From: Dactylis glomerata
Lineage: Eukaryota > Streptophyta > Magnoliopsida > Poales > Poaceae
Assembly (NCBI GenBank): GCA_007115705.1
Contig: QXEO01001841.1
Coordinates: 372,001-436,000, forward strand
Direction of reading: 5' to 3'
Length of the DNA: 64,000 nucleotides
Shown: in pieces, positions 19,563 through 30,393 of the stretch
Numbering within the stretch: the first letter of the stretch is position 1
How the letters are laid out: every line of letters begins with the position of its first letter
Notes under the pieces: model-generated
What the model saw: the letters and a program-made list of their open reading frames with translations, nothing else
Databases searched by the model: none
What the model was told of the DNA's origin: nothing
Program-made: the position numbers and the translations under genes

Positions 19563-22481
19563 ATGAATTCGACGGCTTTTTCGCTTTTAGCCAATAGCAA
19601 CCAAGAAGTCGACAAAAGTCAAGAAAAGGAATTGACGTTCGGAAATCTAAGTTTCTACATCGGACCTTCGGGTTCAACCCGCCTTTCGGACCCGGCGAAA
19701 CCAATTCCGTCGGCTAGCCAAGCAAAGAGGACGACAGCATCGGGATCATCTGTAGGCTCTTCTAGCGAGGTAAACTCGCTAGTCAGCTTAGCAACAACAA
19801 AAAATCTGCTGGGAAGATTAGAGGAACCCGAAGAAATTGAGCAAGAAGTCATTGGGGAAGAAACAGCGGACAAATCAAAGGATACCACCAGCAGAAGTAG
19901 CAGCGCCTCCAGGAGCATGCATCAGTTATGCGTAATCATCACTGAAGCAGCAGAAGAAGAAAACAATCACTCCGGCAACAAGGAGGTCGACATGCAAGTC
20001 AACAAAATAAGGAGCAACAGCAAGAAAGAGAAGGAGAAACTACATGTTTCGGCTGGAGAATGGAGAATGATCATGACAGCTGTCAACCACGGGACTGATG
20101 TACCCGCCGATTCAAGAAGAGAAGTCTTAATGGGGTACCAATACGCACTGCACCAGCACAGGAAAAAGCTCAGGCAGGAAAGAGATATGATTATGAGAAG
20201 TCCAGATTATAACAGCACACCAAGTGAAGGATATTGGAGTGAATACACCAACTCATCAGAATCCAGCATGGAGAGGCACAGAGACCCAAAGCACAATAGG
20301 AGAACGATAGCACGTGTAGTAGAAGAAAGCTATACGAGAAGTACAAGCCCGAACCAACCAGGAGAGGAGGGAGAATTCGTACAAGAAACACCAGAAGTAG
20401 CACTGATAGCAGCACAAGCATACCTACTAACTACGCATCCGAAACCTGGTGACCCACGGGAACAAATGCATCAAGTCGCGATACGGAGCCTCGGGTTAGT
20501 AGAAGAGAAGCTAAAAGGAAGTATTCTAGAGAAAAAGTCAACTCACCGGAGTGCAAGATAAAAAGAAGAAGTCAAGCGCAAATTTTCGCAAAATGAAACT
20601 AGCGAGTCCTCAGAAGACGAAAAGCGTCAAAAAAGGAAGGAGGATGCAAGGAACATAATCGCACAAGCAAGGGTAAATAACTCATGTTACGCATGAAGGG
20701 AAGAAAACTATGAGGACAATGAAAAAGAGATGGGCGCGCTATGCTTTATCCGAAGGGTTCACAAAACGCGGGTACCCAAAGGCTTTAAGTTGCCGCATGA
20801 CCAAGAGAAGTATGACGGGTCGCAAGAGCCAACATTATGGTTGTCAGATTACCTGCAAGCAGTACAGATACTAGGAGGAACGAGAGCAACAGCCATGCAA
20901 AGCTTGCAGTTATACCTCACCGGCGCAGCACGGTCCTGGTTAAATACTCTACCCAACAATTTCATTGGAAGTTGGGGAGAATTAGAGAGTCAATTCGCGA
21001 GAAACTTTCACTCAACATATAAGCGCCCAACATCGCTAGAAGAAATCAAGTCGTGCGTCCAGCAGAAAGGCGAAGCACTACGTTCTTATATACAACGCTG
21101 GAGTGTAATCAAAAACTCAGCTGAAGACGTCTCCGACGAAAGACCGATAGATGCTTTTTCGAGCGGCCTTTGTTGTACAGACCTAGTGGAAGAGATAGGA
21201 AGAGCAAGGCCAAAAATGGTATCAGAGCTAATGGAAACAGCCAACAGATTCGCCAATGGAGAAGACGCGTACAATAACAAAATGGGCCGATCACCGGAAG
21301 TTGACAGAACAAGCAGGCAAAGGCGAAGATACCGCAATGGCGACAACTACAGAAGAAGAAATCAGATAGCCGCAGGATATGACGAAAGGAACGAAGAAGG
21401 CTATGAAAACATTGAATTCCCTACAAAGGATAGCAGGAGAAAGGAGAAGCCAAGGTACTCGGGCCCTTCGGCAGAAGATATGTTATATGGTCCTTGTCGC
21501 ATCCATTATGCTTACCTAGACGGGAAGAGAGTGTCCAACCACCAGATGAAGGATTGCAAAACCTTCCTAAGGTTGCAAAATGCGATGGATTCAAGTCAAG
21601 GGGCACGGCAGGGAGAAAAAAGCATGAGTCAAGGATATCAAATGCAACGACTCACAAAACAGCTAGAGTCAAAAGTATATATATCAGCAATGATCCAACC
21701 AGTACCAAAGTTGAAGAAAGAAAGGAAGAGCATATCAAGATAGGTCAACCTAGCAATAACATCACCACCAGCTACCACGGAGTATCTAAAGTGGTCCGAT
21801 CAACCAGTTAGGTTCAGCAGAGCAGACCATCCGAGGAAAGTCCCCAGACCAGGCCACTCGCCAATGGTGCTCAAAGCCCAGATAGGAGGATATGATGTCG
21901 GAAGAGGATTCATGGACGCAGGAAGCGGTATAAACCTAATATACGCCAGAACATTGAGACCAATATGCATATCATTGGAAAATCTAAAGCCAACAGATTG
22001 TTCTTTCCATGGAATAGTACCAGGAGCCGCAAATTACCCTTTGGGCAAAATAGAACTCGATGTCTGTTTCGGTGACAGCAACAATTATCGCAGAGAAAAG
22101 CTGGAGTTTGAAGTCATGGACTAGCCCTCACAATATCACGCAATCCTGGGACGTCCAGCATTTGCAAAATTCATGGCAATACCTCATTATGCATATCTCA
22201 CACTCAAGATACCAGGACCTAAAGGAACGATCATGATACAAGGAAGCTTCGAAGTATCCAGCACCTGTGACAAAGAATTTAACAGGTTGGCACAAACCTT
22301 CGGCATGATAGCAGAGTACGAAAGACTAAAAGGCGAAACCGACCACAACGTGCTACCCGACGTCGGGCGATCCCTGCCAGATCAGGCTTTTGACACAACT
22401 CAAGACTCGAAGAAAATACAGGTCCACCCGACGGATCCAAACAAGACCACTTCCATAGCGGTAAACTTGGACCCTGCATAG
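19563..22481 (+). pseudogene. R1 gag-protease, several in-frame stops
   Basis: The frame starts at ATG 19563 (MNSTAFSLL). An upstream in-phase ATG at 19434 lies inside the LTR and is unlikely to be used. One frame is followed throughout, broken at 20559-20561, near 20694, at 21741-21743 and at 22122-22124. The gag core (LPHDQEKYDGSQEP...GAARSWLNTLP) lies at about 20790-20970. The variant zinc motif CRIH...H...C is near 21500, and the protease FMDAGSG is near 21910. The frame ends at TAG 22479-22481, which is shared with R2 and R4 at the same position, and pol continues in the same frame just after it. Confidence 0.85.
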
Positions 22482-23899
22482 GAAAGCGTGCTCATCGAGT
22501 TCCTCCGTGAGAGCTGGGAAATCTTCGCCTGGTGTCCCTCAGATATGACAGGTGTTCCCAGGGAGCTCGTCGAGCACGCACTAAACGTGGATCCTAAAGC
22601 AAAGCCAGTCAAGCAACCACTACGACGATTTGATGAACCCAAGAGGAAAGCAATAGCATCAGAGCTACATAGGCTGGAAAACGCAGGGTTCATCCGAGAA
22701 ATCAAAACGTCGACTTGGGTATCTAATCCAGTGATAGTCCCCAAGAAGAATACAGATGTACAAAGAGTATGTGTCGACTACACATCTCTCAACAAGAACT
22801 GTCCAAAGGATCCCTTCCCCCTGCCTCGCATGAACCAAATAATCGACTCAACAGCAGGATGCGAAAGGCTTTCCTTTCTGGACGCATATTCCGGCTACAA
22901 CCAGATCAAGTTGAAAAAAGAAGACGAGGAAAAAACAGCTTTCATAACACCTTATGGCGTGTTCTGCTACCAAGTCATGCCTTTCGGCCTAAAAAATGCA
23001 GGAGCAACATATCAGAGGATAATGCAAAACTGCCTTGGAAGTCAAATAGGGAGAAACATCCAAGTTTACATCGATGATGTGGTCATCACCACGAGAAAGG
23101 AAGAGTCTCTTATCAGAGACCTGGCGGAAACCTTCGACAACCTGAACAAGTATAAGCTCAAGCTCAACCCGACAAAATGCTCCTTCGGTGTGTCAGCAGG
23201 GCAACTTTTGGGATTCCTAGTATCAGCAAGAGGAATAGAGGCAAACCCAGAAAAGATACAAGCAATATTAACAATGGGAAAGGCAATGAAGCTACATGAC
23301 GTATAGAAGCTCGCAGGGCGCGTTGCGGCGCTAAGTCGATTTATGGCTCGACTAGGAGAGAAAGCACTACCTTTCTACGCGCTCATGAAAAAATCAGATG
23401 ATAAATTCGAGTGGACGGAAGAAGCAGACATGGACTTCGCACATTTGAAAAAAGGGCTCTCCACACCTCCGGTGTTGGTCGCACCAAAGAAAAAAGAACC
23501 ACTACTATTATACATTGCAGCAACACATCAAGTGGTCAGTACAGTACTAGTAGTCGAAAGAAGTGAAGAAGGAAAAGCTCACGGCGTTCAGAGGCCAGTG
23601 TATTTCATCAGTGAAGTACTCTCTCCAACAAAGCAAAGGTACCCGCACTACCAAAAGATCGCATACAGTGTTTTCACAACAACTCGGAAACTACGCCAAT
23701 ACTTCACGGTGCATCCAATCATAGTGGTCAATGAAGCACCACTCTCCAATATATTGAACAACCCTTCGGCAACATGACGTGTCTCTTTATGGGGAATTGA
23801 ACTATCACCCCTGGACATCACGTACAAAAAGCGACAGGCAATCAAGTCACAAATTTTGCCAGATTTTACAGCAGAGTGGCTGGAGTTACAAAGTACAGG
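22482..23899 (+). pseudogene. R1 reverse transcriptase and first RNase H, 5' part of pol
   Basis: Continues in the gag frame. Reverse transcriptase motifs are present: VCVDYTSLN, FLDAYSGYNQIKL, MPFGLKNAGATYQR and the catalytic VYIDD at about 23070. The first RNase H region follows (LLLYIAATHQVVSTVLV), where the usual acidic residue is Ala, as in the sibling copies. Stops lie at 23304-23306 and 23775-23777. The frame is cut at 23899 by R2 and resumes at 41505. Confidence 0.85.
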
Positions 23900-24234
23900 T
23901 GACGAGGGGTTAACTCGACAAATGTCCTAAATGAAGGACTTAGGATCGGGGAGATAGGGCGTCGGATGAACTCGAAGGTGAAGTTAGTCGAAATAGGTAT
24001 GCGTCGAAAGTAAACTTGGGTGTTCAACCTGGCTTGCTTTCAATCTGGCCTACACCGTCCCCTCCTGGCCCCTTTATATAGGCGGCCAGGTCTCGAGGAT
24101 CGGGTAGGGTCCGATACAGATTACAATATCGACATACGGTAAGAACTCGTATTCGACTATCATTACAATTGGGCCTAGCTATACGGGCCTTAGGGGTACT
24201 CAACTAATGGGCTCTATTGACTATACCCTTGTCA
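23900..24234 (-). repeat. R2 3' LTR
   Basis: 335 bp, TGACAAGGG...CTCGTCA on the minus strand, with a TATATAAAGG promoter motif. Pairs with 41165-41499. Confidence 0.93.
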
Positions 24235-25173
24235 GTAGCCCCTGAGATTCTACCGGAATTACAGATTCGGGTTGAATCTCTAATTTTTAAATCTTCGACT
24301 TGATCAATTCTTCAACTTCTTCACATCTTCAAATCTTCGACTTGGTCTTTCGACTTATTTTCATGATATTCTCTCGCAAGGGGTTTTGATGAGCAAGCCT
24401 GACAACTCTGACGGATCAAGAGGTCAGTTAACTGCCGGAACAGATACTTGTCACCTTCTTCAAATTCAATCCCCTTGGATTTGAATTCGGGATACCGGTC
24501 AAACCCATTCTTTTGCCGCATTTAGGACTTACAAAGAATGGATCCCAGTGATTCTCAGGGTACCCAGTGCGTCCACTAGGATTTTCTTCGCGTCGTAGAC
24601 ACGGATTCATACCAGCAGAGCGCATCCATGTGCGTATACCGGGCCACACAGGACGGATCCCGGGGTCTTACCTTCGTGATAAATCACGGCATTCGAGTTT
24701 CGTTGCGATAACGCAACTCGAGAATCTTATGTCGCAGCCAAGTTTTTGACTGATAAAATCAAAGAATTTCAGATTTTAAATTGATCTTCTTCACTCCCGA
24801 TGGGAGTAATCTCTCTGCACTTTGTCGACTATATAGTCAAAGTTTGTATACTAATCCTTCTTCATCTCCATTATTGATTATCTCATCCTCTATCGGGTGC
24901 GCGCTCAGCGCTCCCGATGGGTGTAGCCCCCGAGGCTATGTTTGGATACTTGTAGTCAAGCATAGGCTCTAAGTTCAGTTCTTCTTCCTCCTGTTAACGT
25001 CTACTATTTGCAAGCCCCCGAGTCCAAGTTGAGGTTTTCATATCGTGCGACCACAGTCTCCTCTTCTTGTTTTTTCTCTTTGGTATTATCGTCTGCTGTG
25101 TGCAAAATTTAACTCCTGTTGTAAAATGTGTTTACGGGCCTTGCTTTAGATCGGGGGCCCGATAATACGTGCT
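24235..25173 (-). other. R2 3' untranslated region
   Basis: Matches R4 46426-47365 closely and includes the family-conserved block at 24428-24680. No protein domain is recognised. Confidence 0.6.
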
Positions 25174-25180
25174 TATAAAT
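25174..25180 (+). promoter_or_regulatory. TATA box of the antisense ORF in R2
   Basis: TATAAAT, 109 bp before the antisense ATG at 25283. The same motif and spacing occur in R4 (47366-47372). Confidence 0.55.
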
Positions 25181-25282
25181 AAAGCACCTTCTGGCAAGGG
25201 TAAAAACCCTAATCAGATTCCTCCTCTGCTGCATCATCTTCTCCCTCCATCTAGGGTTTTCCTAGCCTTTTCCTTTGTCCAT

Positions 25283-25502
25283 ATGGCTGATGCAGATGGT
25301 TCCCGTCTGAACCTTGGCTCTCCGGTTGCGCCGCGAGCAGTACTTGAGGGGTGGCTGGTCACAATTTGCAGAAGACCACGACATCCATCAAGGCTTCTTC
25401 ATGGCCTTCGACTTCCACATCGGCACGTCAAAGTTCGACGTGAAGATCTATGACGGCACCCAGTGCCAGAAGAAGTATGAAGCTGAAGTCCAGTTCCATT
25501 AG
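25283..25502 (+). pseudogene. Antisense ORF remnant in R2 (AT-hook/B3-like protein, internally deleted)
   Basis: Starts with the same MADADGSR leader as R4 47475-48053 and ends with the same last 60 or so codons (GGWSQF...KFDVKIYDG). About 359 bp between them are missing. The loss removes the AT-hook and the start of the B3-like domain and shifts the frame, so the leader runs into a wrong frame. The junction lies at a short shared gcg, consistent with a deletion between microhomologies. Not functional as it stands. Confidence 0.75.
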
Positions 25503-25912
25503 GGTCTACTTTTTATGTAATCTTGTTTAATAATGGCATTGCTGCCGCGTTATCTGTAATGAATATTTTTACTTCGCTTTGATGTTAGTACCATAAAAAC
25601 AAGTCATTGTTCTGAGGTACGCTTGAGATATATCGGGTTCTTTGCGAACCAATTGGTAGGAAGAGTATCGGGTTCTTTTGTGAACCAAGTTGTTTGAGTA
25701 TTTATCGGGTTGTCTGTACAACCTTATAGTGAAAAAGATCTCCAAGTCGCGATAAAAATTCCTTTCGTATGACCCGAGGGTTGAAGCCCCCGAGCGGAGA
25801 AGTAGAAATACTTGTACAACTTTGTCGAGTTCAACCCAAAGAACCCGACCTATGGCCTCATGTTCTGGGTTCAGAAGGTTAACTCGAGTTTAATGATACC
25901 ACTAGAGTTGTT

Positions 25913-28900
25913 TTATGCGTAAAAATGTCGTAGCTGCTCTGCGTTCCACGGATTGCTCTCGTCTTTTCCTGTCTTCTTATCTTGTAGTCGATATGCTCCT
26001 CCTGGAATTACTTCTGTGACGATGTAGGGTCCTACCCAAGGGGACTCCAATTTGCCATGGCTGTCTTGCCTAAGTCTCAAAACTAGGTCTCCCACCACGA
26101 AAGATCGTGGACGAACTCGACTACTGTGGTAGTTTCATAGGCTCTGTTGATACTGCGTGGCTCTTTCTAATGCCTTGTCCCTCGCTTCACCTAGTGCATC
26201 GACATCGTTTTGCAGTGCTTCTGTTGATGTTGTCTCGTTGTATGCCGTCACTCTTGGGGCCTCATGTGTAACTTCGACTAGAAGCACGGCTTCTGCGCCA
26301 TGGACCAGGAAGAAAGGAGTTTCTTGAGTTGCTGCGTTAGGCGTAGTTCTTAGGCTCCAAAGAACGGAGGGCAATTCTTCTACCCAAGCACTCTTGGCTT
26401 TCTCGAGAGGTGCTAGGAGCCTCTTTTTTATCCCACTACATATCAGGCCATTGGCTTTTTCGACTTGCCCGTTTGTTTTTGGGTGTGCCACAGATGCGAA
26501 TTTGAGCTTGATCCCCAATCCTTCGCAATAGCTCTTGAATTCCTTTGAAGTGAAATTTGTCCCGTTATCTATGATGATGCTATATGGTACACCAAAACGG
26601 AATACTATTGACTTGATGAAGCTGATTGCTGCTGTAGAATCTTGAGTTGTTACCGGGGCCGCTTCCACCCACTTGGTAAATTTATCGACTGCCACTAGCA
26701 TGTAAACATGCCCTCCTGGCCAGGATTTGTGCAACTTTCCCACCATATCGAAGCCCCATTGCGCAAAGGGCCAAGACAATGGTATTGTTTGTAGCTCTGT
26801 TGCTGGTGCATGCGGTCTAGATGCAAATCTTTGACATACTTCACACTTTTGAACTATATCTTTCGCGTCTTCGATGGCTGTTAGCCAATAGAATCCTGCT
26901 CGGAAAGCCTTTGCCGCTATTGCTCTGCTGCTACCATGATGGTCGCACACTCCGCCGTGTATGTCTTTTAGTATTGTTTGTACTTCCTGGGGCGTTACGC
27001 AACGCTGCAAAACGCCAGTAATACTCTTCTTGTATAACTTCCCCTGCAACACGACAAACGCTTTCGATCTTTGAGTTATCCTCTTGGCCTCCACTGCATC
27101 TTCTGGTAATTGTTTATTTATCATGTATGCCAGATATGGCTGCATCCATGTTTCTTCTATCATCATGACCTCCTCTGGCTCCGACGTAGCCCTCGAGTCT
27201 GCTGCAGCAGTTGGACTTTTTCCACTTTTTATTGATCTTTCTACTATTTCTTCCCAAAATACTCCGGACGGCACGGGTAAGCACTGTGACCCGATATTTG
27301 CTAAATTGTCGGCTTCTTCATTACTATTCCTGCTTATATGCGAGACTTCGCATCCATCGAATGTTCCCTCGAGATAATGATATAAATTCTTGTAGGCCAT
27401 CATGTTATCATTGATTGTGTCACACCTGTTCATAACTTGCTGGACAACAAGGTTGGAATCTCCAAATATTTTTAGGCGAGTTGCTCCACATGCTTTGGCC
27501 ATCTTCATACTGTGCAACAAAGCCTCGTACTCTGCTTCATTATTAGAAGCTTGTGGAAAGCTCATCCTGAAGACGTACTTCAATTTGTCACCATGAGGCG
27601 ATATCAAAACCACTCCTGCGCATGCGCCTTGGACTCTCTTAGAACCGTCGAAGTACATTGTCCAAACACTGGATAAGTCTGGTGGTCCCGTGCTTTGCAG
27701 CTCCGGCCACTCTGCCATAAAATCTGGCAAGACTTGCGACTTAATCGCCTTCCTTTTTTCATACGTGATGTCCATGGGAGATAACTCGATTCCCCACAAA
27801 GAGACACGTCCTGTTGCTGAAGGATTGTTCAATATGCTTGATAGCGGCGCTTCATTGACCACTATAATTGGGTGCACCGCAAAGTACTGTCGCAGTTTTT
27901 GTGCAGTAGTGAAAACACTATATGCAAGTTTCTGATAATGCGGGTACCTCTATTTCGTTGGAGATAATACTTCGCTGATGAAATATACCGGCCTCTGGAC
28001 GCCATGGGCTTTTCCTTCTTCGCTTCTTTCGACAACTAATACTGTGCTCACCACCTGATGGGTTGCGGCGATGTAGAGTAGTAGTGGCTCTTTTTCTTTT
28101 GGTGCGACCAGCACTGGCGGCGTGGAAAGCACTTTTTTCAACTGTGCGAAAGATGCATCTGCTTCTTCCGTCCATTCAAATTTATCATCTGACTTCTTCA
28201 CAAGTGCATAGAAAGGAAGCGCCTTTTCTCCCAATCGAGCAACGAAACGACTTAAAGCCGTGACGCGCCCCGCAAGTTTCTGTACGTCATGTAGTTTCGT
28301 GGGTTTCCCCATTGTCAAAATTGCTTGAATCTTCTCTGGGTTCGCCTCTATTCCTCGTGCTGATACCAGGAACCCTAAAAGTTGTCCTGCTGATACGCCA
28401 AAGGAACACTTTTTCGGGTTAAGCTTAAGCTTGTACCTGCTCAGGTTGTCGAAGGTTTCTGCCAAGTCGCTGATTAGAGATTTCTCCTCTCTTGTGGTGA
28501 TGACTACATCATCAATGTAGACTTGGATGTTGCGCCCTATTTGGCTTCCGAGGCAATTTTGCATCATCCGTTGATAAGTTGCTCCTGCATTTTTTAGGCC
28601 GAACGGCATCACTTGGTAGCAAAACACTCCGTATGGTGTGATGAAGGCCGTTTTTTCTTCGTCTTCTTTCTTCAATTTAATCTGATTGTAACCAGAATAT
28701 GCGTCCAAAAATGAAAGCCTCGCGTATCCCGCTGTTGAATCGATTATCTGATCGATGCGGGGTAGAGGAAAGGGATCCTTTGGACAATGCTTATTGAGAG
28801 ATGTGTAGTCGACACATACTCTTTGTACGTCTGTGTTCTTCTTGGGTACTATGACTGGGTTCGACACCCAACTTGAAGTTTTGATTTCTCTGATAAATCC

Positions 28901-29011
28901 AGCATTTTCTAGCCTGTGCAACTCTGATGCTATCGCCTTCCTTTTAGGTTCATCAAATCGTCGCAATGGCTGCTTGACTGGCTTTGCCTTGGGATCTACA
29001 TTTAATGCGTG
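25913..29011 (-). pseudogene. R2 pol main part: reverse transcriptase, two RNase H domains, integrase
   Basis: One minus-strand frame from R3's right-hand junction at 29011 to the TAA at 25913. Order: reverse transcriptase (VCVDYTSLN, FLDAYSGYNQIKL, MPFGLKNAGATYQR, VYIDDVVIT at about 28500), then a first RNase H lacking the usual acidic residue. A second, archaeal-type RNase H follows (MYFDGS, NNEAEYEALL, FGDSNLVVQQ) at about 27420-27650. Integrase has its HHCC finger (VCDHHGSS...KCEVCQ). Its catalytic Asp, Asp and Glu lie in FDMVG, DNGTNF and GQVEKANG. Two stops break the frame: TAG at 27947-27949 and TGA at 26132-26134, each a C-to-T change from the codon kept in R4. R3 separates this part from the first 31 or so codons at 38140-38232. 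Confidence 0.88.
29007..29011. repeat. R3 left target-site duplication (GCGTG)
   Basis: gcgtg, identical to 38135-38139, on either side of R3. Removing R3 and one copy restores the R2 pol frame. Confidence 0.95.
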
Positions 29012-30158
29012 TGATCACTCTAAGATTTACACATATATCTGAACCTTGCAACCATAAATCTTGTCTGTTTTACCTCGTTTCTACCAGTGTTGCACCAACA
29101 TTTTACATCATTTGATCCTTTGTCACAGATCAGTGCGCCAAGGCACTTAAATCTACAAGTCAGAGTAATTCAAACATCAGACCAAGCCACCAGGAAAGGA
29201 AGAGTACATCTTGAGGAGCAAGAAAGAAGCCATCGGCAGAAACAGGCTGCCACGGCACAAGAAGACAGAAAAATCGGCAAAAGCAGAAAAGCCGATGCCG
29301 CCACCAACTTCCCACTACTCCACTTCGCCGCAGCAAGAATGCTACAAAAAGCCTTTAAAAGGAGAGGTCTAGGTTCACTCCCAGAATAATCCATCTCTCA
29401 CCCCATCCATCCATCGCCACCCAGCCACTCCATCCATCCACCACTCCACCAAAACCTTCCTCCTCCATAGTCCAACACACCGAAAACCTCCACTTTTCCA
29501 CCCACTTTTCCCTCTACTCCTCTGCTGCAACAAGAACAGATCAACGGCGCAAGCAAGAACACCATGAACACCACCAAGAACACTTCCAAGAACGTCAAGA
29601 TGGACAAGGCTCGAAGGATCTGAAGGCCAAGCTCTTCCTCATCCCTCTTCATCCTCTGCCACGACAGCAACATCTCTGCCTTCTTCTACTTTCTCTGCCA
29701 CGGCAAGCCTTCGGTGACCAACAGCAACCTCTCTCTCCTCTCCCCCATGCTCTGTGATCTGATTTGTGTTGATCTTGCGTTGTAAAACAGTTTGAACCCT
29801 GTCCTGGATCTTTGCTATGGTTTGAGTGACACACTCCATTGTAAACTCCAAGATTACTGTGATTTCTGTGTTGCATCTGCCTGATCTGTTAGGTGTAAGA
29901 CTAGCCTCTGCATCTAGTCCCAAAAATGCATCCCTGCCTCACTTGCTCGTTTGTCCTTTGTTTCCTTGCCTGACAAACAAGAAACATTGGATTTGTTATG
30001 TTAAAAACTTCCAACCTAAAACCTCCTGTTACTTTCCTGTTTACAACACCAAAAACCCCACTTTTCTGCTTAGCTTCTGGAAATTAGGAAATAGTCTCAT
30101 TTGTGTTGATCCCTGTGGAGACGACTAGAAAAACCCCCCTATAATCTCAGCTAGATCA
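29012..30158 (+). repeat. R3 5' LTR (1147 bp)
   Basis: Runs TGATCACTC...CTAGATCA. A tttaaaag motif near 29354 is the best TATA candidate. Frames inside are identical in both LTRs and are not genes. Confidence 0.95.
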
Positions 30159-30162
30159 AAAT

Positions 30163-30180
30163 TGGCGCCGTTGCCGGGGA
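30163..30180 (+). other. R3 primer-binding site (tRNA-Asp)
   Basis: TGGCGCCGTTGCCGGGGA, 4 nt after the LTR, is complementary to the 3' end of plant tRNA-Asp. The same site is present in R5. Confidence 0.9.
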
Positions 30181-30393
30181 TCAACTTTTGATTGTTTCCT
30201 TAGATTACAGTAGACTAAGCTGTGTAAATACTTGTTCCAATTTGCAATCTTTGATTGTCTGTTTTAATGACTTGTCTGTGATCAAGCTTAGAACTTTTAT
30301 TAGGGGATTTAGTTCACTAACCCTTGATCAAGTTCTTGTCTGTGATTGTGTGTAGAACAATGATTTCATCTAATCTCCGTGGGAATTCAGTTG

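Noticed and set aside
29087..30128. Frames of 74-100 codons in the R3 LTRs, present identically in both
   Set aside because: Duplicated only because they lie in the LTRs; they overlap on both strands and have no domain.
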